Positions 17,601-25,100 of a stretch of DNA of 64,000 nt are shown piece by piece. The stretch is from Rhizobium sp. Pop5. GTDB taxonomy: Bacteria; Pseudomonadota; Alphaproteobacteria; Rhizobiales; Rhizobiaceae. Where the stretch lies: contig NZ_CP099402.1 in the NCBI RefSeq assembly GCF_024721175.1, positions 186,001-250,000 on the forward strand, given 5' to 3'. Both the position numbers and the translations under genes were made by a program. The notes under the pieces were generated by a model. It did not search any database. It was not told the origin of the DNA and worked only from the letters and a program-made list of their open reading frames with translations. Numbering within the stretch: the stretch's first letter is position 1; each line of letters starts with the position of its first letter.

Positions 17601-20024
17601 TGATGCCTTGAACCAGTGCTGGCCGCCATCGGTGGAAACTTCCACGCCAGCAACGATGCCGCCGCCGAAATCCTGCGCCGTGCCGGTGATCGTCACGTGC
17701 TGGCCTTCGAGGAAGGAGGCACCGACGATCGGCGAAGTGACCGACGAGGTCGGCTTCAGCGTGTCGGTCGATTGTGTCGCCAGGACCAGACTCGCATCGA
17801 GCGTCGTCGGCTGGATGCCCATGTCGGCGAACATGTTGACCATCGCCTGCTGGACATTGCGATCGGTCGACGTCGTCGCCCCCTGGTGGTTGTCGCTCAG
17901 GCCCCAGGACCAGAAGACGGTGCCGGCGCCGAAGACCAGCGCGCCGCTTGCGGCTCGGTACATGGTGAGGCTGTGGGTGGCGACGGCCGAACCGACCGTC
18001 GTTCCGTAGTCGCGCAGATAGGTGTCGACCGAGATGGAGGAGAGCGACAGATTGACGAGCCCATCCGGCCGGAAGCCGTTCTCGACATCGGAATCCCACT
18101 CATAGCCGAGCAGGTTCTGCACCAGATTGTAGGTGCCGCCCTCTTGGGTCTGCGAGACATCCGTGTTGCGCCAGAAGCGCAGCTTGGAATAGTCGTAGGG
18201 GATGGAGATCGTATCCTGGCGGTAGGCATCGACCTGGAACATCGTGCCCGTCAGCGAATTCTCCGGCTGCTGCCCCGGATCGGCATAGCGCGGATCGCGC
18301 CAGGTGCCGGTGCCGACATTGCTCGGGTCGGTGCTGGTGCCCCAGGTCTCCTTGTAGCAGACCATGGTGCGGTAGGCCTGGCCGCTGCCGTCGATGCTGC
18401 TTTGCCAGCGCACCTTCCAGTAACACTCGTTACCGCTCCAGAAGGCAAGGTTGACGCCGGCATCGCGGGCGGCTTCCACATTGCTGCGCTGCTCGGCCGA
18501 CCAGTATTCGTCATGGCCGACGGAGAGGTAGGCCTGATGGTTGAGCAGCAGGCTGCCGCCACGCGCCGCATCGACGCCTGAAATATAGGATACGTCGTAG
18601 CCGTTCTGCTCCAGCCACGAGATGGCGGAGGATTCGGCGCCGAAGATATAATCATGGGTGCCGCCGACCGGGCTCGTACTGGTGATGATCGGCCTGTTAT
18701 AGCTGATCGCCGAGGCACGGCCGATCGCCTGCAGGCCGCAGCTGCAGTTCGGGGGCAGGTAGCCGATCATGGCGGCCGGATCGACGGGCACTTCGCCATA
18801 GTAGAGGCTGGCGCCGCCCCAGGCATTATAGGCCTGCCATGTCGTGTCCGACGTCTGGAAGACGATATTGCTGTGCGAGGCGTCGTCGCGCACGACGAAG
18901 GGGATGATGCTGGCGTCCTCGGTGCCATCCTCGCGCACCAGCTTGGCGAAATAGACGCCGGAGACCGCATCGGCGGGGATCTGCCAGCTGGCCGACACCG
19001 ACCAGTTGCCGCAATCGATGAGCCCGAGCGACATGTCGACGATCGGATGCGGCTGGACCTGCGCCGTGGTCAGCGATTTCTCGATCGAGTCGACCTTGCG
19101 CGCGCCCATACCGCCATAATAGCCCATGCGGTAGATATCGATGCGATAATGGGTGGAATCCGTGGCGATCTTGAAATCGACCGTCTGGCCGATATTCGTG
19201 CTGATATCGGTCGCAAAGCCCTGGATGGTGCCCTTGCCATCGCCCGTCAGTCCCCATTCGCTGATGGGGTTGCCCTGCTTCATGTTCTCGAGCGCGATCT
19301 TGTTGGGCGTCGCCGCCGCCGCCGGAGCCGCGGCCGCCGGTGCCGCAAGCGCCATCGAGCCGACGGGGGTCTCGGCGGTAACACCCCCGCTCTGCTGCAG
19401 CGAGATGGAGGCTATCGAGGTCTGAAGGCTCAATGACGTCGTGCCGGAACCGGCGGCAGGATCTGCCGGCGGCGTGGCAGGGCTTGCCGTGCCGGCATTG
19501 CTGGTAACACCCGTCAGCACGGGAGCCGCAGGCAGTGTTGCAGCCTCCTGATACGGGTCCGGACCGAGCACGGTGCGCGCGGATGATGTGGTCGTCGTCT
19601 GCAGCTCCGTCGCGACCGACGCCGTCTTGGTGGACGGGTCCTGCGCGCCGCCGTCGCCTGCCGGCGCAGGCATCGCCGTCGGTGGTATCGAGGCAGTCTC
19701 CACGCCGATCGATGAGAACAGCGCGGCAGGCTGCATGATATTGCCGATAAAGGAAGACGAAGCTGTGAAGGAGGACGGGACGGCGGCCCCGTCGTGATTG
19801 GCGAAGCCGCCGTTATTGGCAAAGCTTAGGGAACCATCGGTACTTGTGGAAGATACAACCGTCGCGGTTCCCAGCACTGCGCTCCAGGCTGAGGGTGCAC
19901 GACTGATACTCAACGCTCCACCAAATGTACTCAGGTACTTACGATTACTAACATGAATTCTCCGCATAAGCGGCGTCCCCTCCCGCGTTGGCCGGCCCTT
20001 CGGCCGCTGTAGCAAGAAGTTCAT
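14634..20024 (-). CDS. Giant exoprotein 1: N,N-dimethylformamidase-like domain plus DUF4082 and cadherin-like repeats
   Basis: A 1796-residue protein. Residues 1-240 are low-complexity Ala/Thr/Ser/Pro-rich. Residues about 242-740 match the N,N-dimethylformamidase beta-subunit-like C-terminal family (GYYGGMGARKV, WQAYNAWGGASLY, SVGHDEYWS, FWSGNECYW, GAGTVFWSWGLSDNH). An Ig-like domain (about 755-852) follows, then four DUF4082 domains (about 858-1010, 1114-1268, 1375-1532, 1640-1796) alternate with three cadherin-like tandem-95 type domains (NDTDPNGDALTIS pattern). It ends KPQLAA. No cleavable signal peptide and no GGxGxD RTX repeats are seen; export by the neighbouring type I system is inferred. 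An AAGGTG site precedes ATG 20024; longer frame upstream looks non-coding. Whether the amidase-like domain is active is unknown. Confidence 0.88.
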   Translation of the reverse strand: MNFLLQRPKGRPTREGTPLMRRIHVSNRKYLSTFGGALSISRAPSAWSAVLGTATVVSSTSTDGSLSFANNGGFANHDGAAVPSSFTASSSFIGNIMQPAALFSSIGVETASIPPTAMPAPAGDGGAQDPSTKTASVATELQTTTTSSARTVLGPDPYQEAATLPAAPVLTGVTSNAGTASPATPPADPAAGSGTTSLSLQTSIASISLQQSGGVTAETPVGSMALAAPAAAAPAAAATPNKIALENMKQGNPISEWGLTGDGKGTIQGFATDISTNIGQTVDFKIATDSTHYRIDIYRMGYYGGMGARKVDSIEKSLTTAQVQPHPIVDMSLGLIDCGNWSVSASWQIPADAVSGVYFAKLVREDGTEDASIIPFVVRDDASHSNIVFQTSDTTWQAYNAWGGASLYYGEVPVDPAAMIGYLPPNCSCGLQAIGRASAISYNRPIITSTSPVGGTHDYIFGAESSAISWLEQNGYDVSYISGVDAARGGSLLLNHQAYLSVGHDEYWSAEQRSNVEAARDAGVNLAFWSGNECYWKVRWQSSIDGSGQAYRTMVCYKETWGTSTDPSNVGTGTWRDPRYADPGQQPENSLTGTMFQVDAYRQDTISIPYDYSKLRFWRNTDVSQTQEGGTYNLVQNLLGYEWDSDVENGFRPDGLVNLSLSSISVDTYLRDYGTTVGSAVATHSLTMYRAASGALVFGAGTVFWSWGLSDNHQGATTSTDRNVQQAMVNMFADMGIQPTTLDASLVLATQSTDTLKPTSSVTSPIVGASFLEGQHVTITGTAQDFGGGIVAGVEVSTDGGQHWFKASGRESWSYNWVVQASGTYTIMSRAVDDSVNMEAPSSGKQVTVTLPATTGLWTLAEKPATEVAIDRDPVELGLRFQTTTAGLVEGIRFYKGFYNIGDHAVSLWSANGTLLASGLSVNESLSGWQTVMFASPIQIAAGTTYVASYHSSGYYSLTGNYFTGGTYASGAVKAVDGGGVFAYGTTAGTFPGQSPGTGTNYWVDVVFDAGPNGAPVATDDTGLTISGNDTVAIPIASLVGNDTDPNGDALTISAVGNAVNGTVTLNKQNGTVIFTPTSNYSGPASFTYTLSDGRGGTDQGAVSLTVNPGPTGETLFTSSEGPTGGSFNDGQAMELGMKFAASSSGMITGIRYYKASGDTGPHTGSLWTADGTLVATVSFADSGLVNGWQTATFANAVHIAAGTTYVASYSTTGSYVATANYFTSAHTNGSLTALAGSNGVYTVGSSAFPTSSYQSTNYWVDVVYKQSTGNTAPVAANDNGYTTYSNTALSIAAASLLANDTDADGDPLSITGVNGAVNGTVTFNSQTKSVTFTPTAGYTGAASFSYSISDGAGGTASATVSLTVNSQTGGGTTSSLFTGADTSGVAAANDANSVELGVKFIASANGQITGLTYYKSAQDTGTHVGSLWTASGQLLAQATFIGETASGWQMVSFTQPINVTAGTTYVASYHSNGFYSATGNYFTTDHTSGPLTAPASSVSGGNGVYAYGSGSLFPTASYNAANYWVDVLYKQGAQNAVPVAANDSGFSTNTGTPVTIQASALLANDSDADGDALTITGVSGAVNGSVAWNAQAQTVTFTPTAGYAGPASFSYTISDGKGGTASAQVALTINNTAAGPEQNLFASNATPSVVTVNDNQSVNLGMKFQADAAGWITAIRFYKGTDNTGPHSGYLWTASGTLLGSVTFNNETASGWQTAQLSQQIAIQAGTTYVVSYSTSGNYSASGNYFASDVMNGDLKAPAGNNGVYAYGSGGLFPTASYNSTNYYVDVGFKPQLAA

Positions 20025-20288
20025 TCTGGCACCTTTGCCGAGGGAATGTACGACAGCAATCTGGGGTATGAGGGAGGTACTCCCTACGCCCATATGATGA
20101 CCCTCAACGCATACCCCAAGCCACGTTCGATCCGATCGCCTTTGCTCCTGGCTTCGACTTGGCGAAGCGAAAATTGCGTCCGGCGATTCCAAGGCTGTTG
20201 GTCTGCGTCTCCTCTCAATCGACCTTGACAATCGCGTCCAAGTCGAGGCGCTATCGGGCTGGCAAAGTCTTGGAAAAACGAGGGTAGG
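20025..20288. promoter_or_regulatory. Divergent promoter region of giant exoprotein 1 and the exported-protein gene
   Basis: This 264-bp gap should hold promoters for both directions. A 13-bp perfect palindrome, GGGAGGTACTCCC (20072-20084), lies about 50 nt upstream of the giant gene start and runs directly into CTACGCC (20084-20090), a heptamer that recurs in four other large promoter regions of the window. I could not assign convincing -35/-10 boxes. Confidence 0.4.
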
Positions 20289-20801
20289 ATGAGATTCAGC
20301 AGACCGGCAGTCGCAGGCATGGTTGGCGTGGCAGCGTGTGTGTTTGGTGCGTGCCTTGCGGCATCGCCTGCGCTCGCACAGGAAGTCGAGCCGCCCGCTC
20401 CATGGGTCAAGCTTACCGGTTCGCATGCCGGAGCGGTCGGAACATGCTCAATGATTGATGCGAGCGACATCGAGGCTTGTTACATGGTCCGGTGCGACGC
20501 CAAGAACGGTCTCATCTTCGAGATTGGCGATGCCACTGTTGGTGACATGGGCCTGCGAACGGCTCGCTTCGAGATTGGGAAGTACAAAGAGACGATCCGC
20601 CTCGACGGGAACAGCCCCGATCGGCGAACGATTACTCTCTCAAAGCATCCGAAGCTGCTTGCCGCCCTCACATCCGGCACTGATTTCGCCACCATGTTCG
20701 CCATCAAGGCCGGTGAGATAGATTACAGCACCGGCTTTGAACTTACGGACGCGCGAGACCAAATATCTCGCGTGGCAAAGAGCTGCCCAACCAAGCCGTG
20801 A
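20289..20801 (+). CDS. Exported small protein of unknown function
   Basis: A 170-residue protein with a clear Sec signal peptide (hydrophobic residues about 9-28, cleavage after ALAQ near residue 31). The mature part has four cysteines (CSM, ACYM, VRCD and the late SCPTKP), which could form periplasmic disulfides. The layout recalls invasion-associated locus B-type periplasmic proteins, but I see no firm family motif and leave it unassigned. GAGGG lies about 7 nt before the ATG. It is divergent from giant gene 1 and convergent with the second cobW-like gene, 24 bp away. Confidence 0.7.
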   Translation: MRFSRPAVAGMVGVAACVFGACLAASPALAQEVEPPAPWVKLTGSHAGAVGTCSMIDASDIEACYMVRCDAKNGLIFEIGDATVGDMGLRTARFEIGKYKETIRLDGNSPDRRTITLSKHPKLLAALTSGTDFATMFAIKAGEIDYSTGFELTDARDQISRVAKSCPTKP

Positions 20802-20825
20802 TGACGCGAAGGTCCACCGCCCGAG

Positions 20826-22010
20826 CTACCAGGCCGGAAACGGATCTTCGAGAGTGGTCCAGTCGCGCGGATCGGTGCTGGCGAGGCATCCGTCCAGTGC
20901 CGTCCGCACACCTTTCTCGTCCATATCGACACCGATAAAAACCAATTCCTGCCGACGGTCGCCCCAGGCACTGTCCCACCGGCTCTCGAGATGCTGACGA
21001 AACTGCTGATGGGGCGGCCAGTCTTGCCGGGGCACGGCTGCCCACCAGAGCCCCATGGGCTCGCAGCGCCGTTGCACTCCGGCAGCCGAGATCAGGCCCA
21101 CATGACGCGGGCGGGTGGCAAGCCAGAAGTGGCCCTTGGCACGCATCACCCCCGGCCAGGGTTCGTCCAGAAATGCACGAAACCGCTTCGGGTCGAAGGG
21201 ACGCCTCGTGCGATAGACAAAGCTCGATACCCCGTATTCTTCCGTCTCCGGGACATGGTCGCCCGGGCTGTACAGTTCTTTGTGCCACAACGGGTGGGCG
21301 GCGGCTTTTGCTTCATCGAAGAGGCCCGTATTCAGGATGGCTGCAAGAGAAACTTCGCCGAAGTCCGTCTCCACCTGGCGGGCATCCGGGTTGAGGGCCG
21401 CCACGACCATGCGGACTTCCGCGCGCATCTCCTCGCTGGCGTCCGAGATCTTGTTGATCACGACGACATCGGCAAACTCGATCTGGTCCACCAACAGGTC
21501 TATGAGTGTCCGCCGGTCTTCGCTGTCCCGCTGCAGGCCGCGGTCGGCAAGCAGATCGGCGCTGCTGTAGTCCGCCAACAGGCTTGCGGCGTCGACGACG
21601 GTCACCATCGTGTCGAGCTTCGCGAAATCGGAGAGCGAAACACCTTTCTCGTCGCAGAATGAAAAGGTGGCGGCGATCGGGCATGGCTCGGCAATACCGG
21701 TCCCCTCTATCAGCAGATAGTCGTATCGCCCTTCTTCGGCCAGTCGCCGTACTTCCGCCAGCAGGTCGTCGCGCAGGGTGCAGCATATGCAGCCGTTGCT
21801 GAGCTCGACCAATGTCTCCGTCGTATGCGACAGGTTGCAGCCGCCGTCCCGGATGAGACTGGCGTCTATGTTCACTTCGCTCATATCGTTGACGATGACG
21901 GCGACGCGCAAGCCCTCACGATTCATCAGAACGTGGCTGAGAAGCGTCGTCTTGCCGGCGCCGAGAAAGCCGGTGAGCACTGTCACGGGTAGCCGGGCGA
22001 TCCCGTTCAT
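20826..22010 (-). CDS. COG0523 / CobW-family GTPase, putative metallochaperone (YciC/ZigA-like), copy 2
   Basis: A 394-residue paralogue of the GTPase at 13353-14585. It keeps [39 protein letters not shown] and the ending [16 protein letters not shown], then LEDPFPAW, where it stops. A GGGAG site lies 7 nt before ATG 22010; the frame is open 25 codons further but that part is not family-like. It is 102 bp downstream of giant gene 2, in the same relative position as copy 1 to giant gene 1, so gene pair and order are duplicated. Expected role: GTP-dependent metal delivery, metal and client not determined. Confidence 0.9.
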   Translation of the reverse strand: MNGIARLPVTVLTGFLGAGKTTLLSHVLMNREGLRVAVIVNDMSEVNIDASLIRDGGCNLSHTTETLVELSNGCICCTLRDDLLAEVRRLAEEGRYDYLLIEGTGIAEPCPIAATFSFCDEKGVSLSDFAKLDTMVTVVDAASLLADYSSADLLADRGLQRDSEDRRTLIDLLVDQIEFADVVVINKISDASEEMRAEVRMVVAALNPDARQVETDFGEVSLAAILNTGLFDEAKAAAHPLWHKELYSPGDHVPETEEYGVSSFVYRTRRPFDPKRFRAFLDEPWPGVMRAKGHFWLATRPRHVGLISAAGVQRRCEPMGLWWAAVPRQDWPPHQQFRQHLESRWDSAWGDRRQELVFIGVDMDEKGVRTALDGCLASTDPRDWTTLEDPFPAW

Positions 22011-22112
22011 CGATATCTCCCGGATATGGACATTCGCTGCGATCGTCGCCGCGGCGGGCATTTGCGTCGTATGAACCTCATTCAAATCCCGTTCCCGACC
22101 TCCCCCGATCCT

Positions 22113-25100
22113 TCACGCGGCAAGCTGCGGCCGGAAGACCACGTCGGCATAGTAATTCGCTGAATTGAAAGTGCTGGTCGGGAAGAGACCTGCGGTGGCA
22201 GAGCCCCCATAGGCATAGAGGCCGTTGCCGCTGGCCGGCGCCGTCAGCGGACCGCTGGTGACGGCGGCGGTGAAGAAGGCGTCGGTCGCCACATAGCCGC
22301 CTGTCGTGTGATACGAGGCGACATAGGTCGTGTTGGCGGCAATGGTGTAGGGCGTCGTGAAGTTCGCCGTCTGCCAGCCGCTTGCCGTGGTGTTGGTGAA
22401 GGTGGCGGTGGCGAGTTTGGTGCCGGTGGAGCTCCACAGGTCGACGACGTTCTGGCCGTTGTCGTTGGCGCTGCGGTAGAACCTGATGCCGGTAATGTCG
22501 CCGGCGGCGCTCGAGGTGAACTTGACGCCGAGTTCGAGTTGCTGGCCGTCGTTGAGGTTCGTCTGGGTCGGCGTGCTGGAGGCAGAAAACAGGCTGTAGG
22601 TCGCTGGCGCCGTCCCGGCAGCGATAGTGAAAGTCTCGTTGGCCGAGAGACCGCCGATATCGGTTGCCGTGACCTTGACACCATAGTTGCCTGCTGTCGT
22701 CGGCGTGCCGGAGAAGGTGCGCGTCGAGGCGTTGAAGGTCAGCCAGGCAGGAAGCGCCGTGCCGTCGGCAGCCGTTGCCGCGTAGGTCAGCGTTTCACCG
22801 CTGTCGACATCGGTGAAGGTTGTCGTCGGCAGCGTGTACGAGAAGGCGGAGCCAAGGGTGGCATTCTGCGTCGCCGTTTGGACGGCGAGCACCGGTGCGT
22901 CATTGGCGCCATGGATGGTGATGGTGAGATTTGTCGTGGAGGTGGCGCCGGCGGTATCGCGCATCGTGTAGCTGAAGACTTCATTCAGCGTGTTGGTCGA
23001 CAGGCGCAACGCCTGCACGGCGGAATTGGCCTCGTTGATCGTATAAGTATAGGTGCCCGATGCATTGAGAACGAGGCTGCCATAAGTGCCGTTCAGGGCC
23101 GAGCCAAGCGTGCCTGAGGTCGCGCCGAAGCTGACGGCGCTCACCGTCTTGGTGTCGCCAGCATCGGGATCGGTGTCGTTGGTCAGCACGTTGCCGCTCG
23201 CAACCACACCACCCGAACCATTGGCGACACCACCCTTTTCGGTCGCATCCCCCGCATCGGCAACCGCCGTCGGCGCCGTGTTGTTCGTATTCGTGGGGTT
23301 GAAGACCACGTCGGCCCAGTAATTGGTGGCGCCAAAAGTGGAATTCGGGAAAATGCCGGCGGTGGCGGAGCCGCCATAGCGGTAAACGCCGTTGCCGGTG
23401 GCTGTTGCCGTCAGCGGCCCGCTGGTGACGGCGGCGGTAAAGAAATTGGCGGTCGCCACATAGGCGCCTGTCGTGTGATACGAGGCGACATAGGTCGTGT
23501 TGGCGGCAATGGTGTAGGGCGTCGTGAAGTTCGCCGTCTGCCAGCCGCTCGCCGTGGTGTTGGTGAAGGTGGCGGTGGCGAGTTTGGTGCCGGTGGAGCT
23601 CCACAGGTCGACGACGTTCTGGCCGTTGTCGTTGGCGCTGCGGTAGAACCTGATGCCGGTAATGGTTCCGCCGATGCTCGAGGTGAATTTGACGCCGAGT
23701 TCGAGTTGCTGGCCGTCGTTGAGGTTCGTCTGGGCCGGCGTGCTGGAGGCGGAGAACAGGCTGTAGGTCGATGGCCCCGCCGCAGCGGCGATAGTGAAAG
23801 TCTCGTTGGCGGAGAGGCCGCCGAGATCGGTTGCCGTGACCTTGACGCCGTAGTTGCCTGCCGTCGTCGGCGTGCCCGAGAAGGTGCGCGTCGAGGCGTT
23901 GAAGGAGAGCCAAGCGGGCAATGCGGTGCCGTCGGAGGCCGTTGCCGAATAGGTCAGCGTCTCGCCGCTGTCGACATCGGTGAAGGTTGTCGTCGGCACG
24001 ACGAAGGAGAAGGCGGAGCCGAGGGTGGCATTCTGCGTCGCCGTTTGTACGGCGAGCACCGGTGCGTCATTGGCGCCATGGATGGTGATGGTCAGATTTG
24101 CCGTGGAGGTGGCGCCGGCGGTATCGCGCATCGTGTAGCTGAAGACTTCATTCAGCGTGTTGGTCGACAGGCGCAACGCCTGCACGGCGGAATTGGCCTC
24201 GTTGATCGTATAAGTATAGGTGCCCGATGCATTGAGAACGAGGCTGCCATAAGTGCCGTTCAGGGCCGAGCCAAGCGTGCCTGAGGTCGCGCCGAAGCTG
24301 ACGGCGCTCACCGTCTTGGTGTCGCCAGCATCGGGATCGGTGTCGTTGGTCAGCACGTTGCCGCTCGCAACCACGCCGCCCGAACCATTGGCGACGCCGC
24401 CCTTCTCGGTCGCATCCCCCGCATCGGCAACCGCCGTCGGCGTCGTGTTGCCGGGAACCGACACGGCAATGTTGAAGGTCTCGTTGGCGGCAAGGCCGCC
24501 TAGGTCGGTTGCCGTGACCTTGACACCATAGGTCCCCCCTGACGTCGGCGTGCCGGAGAAGGTGCGCGTCGAGGCGTTGAAGGTCAGCCAGGCGGGTAGC
24601 GCGCTGCCGTCGGAAGACGTTGCCGCGTAAGCCAGCGTTTCACCGCTGTCGACATCGGTGAAGGTCGTCGTCGGCAGCGTGTAGGAGAAGGCGGAGCCGA
24701 CGGCGGCATTCTGCGTCGCCGTCTGGACGGCGAGCACCGGTGCGTCATTGGCGCCATGGATGGTGATGGTCAGATTTGTCGTGGAGGTGGCGCCGGCGGT
24801 ATCGCGCATCGTGTAGCTGAAGACTTCATTCAGCGTGTTGGTCGACAGGCGCAACGCCTGCACGGCGGAATTGGTCTCGTTGATCGTATAGGTATAGGTA
24901 CCCGATGCATTGAGAACGAGACTGCCATAGGTGCCGTTCAGTGCCGAGCCGAGCGTGCCCGATGTCGCGCCGAAGCTGACGGCACTCACCGTCTTGGTGT
25001 CGCCAGCATCCGGATCGGTATCGTTGGTCAGCACGTTGCCGCTCGCAACCACGCCGCCCGAACCATTGGCGACACCGCCCTTTTCGGTCGCATCCCCCGC

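Noticed and set aside
20289..20801. Assignment of the exported protein to the invasion-associated locus B family
   Set aside because: Only general similarity (signal peptide, several cysteines); no diagnostic motif seen.
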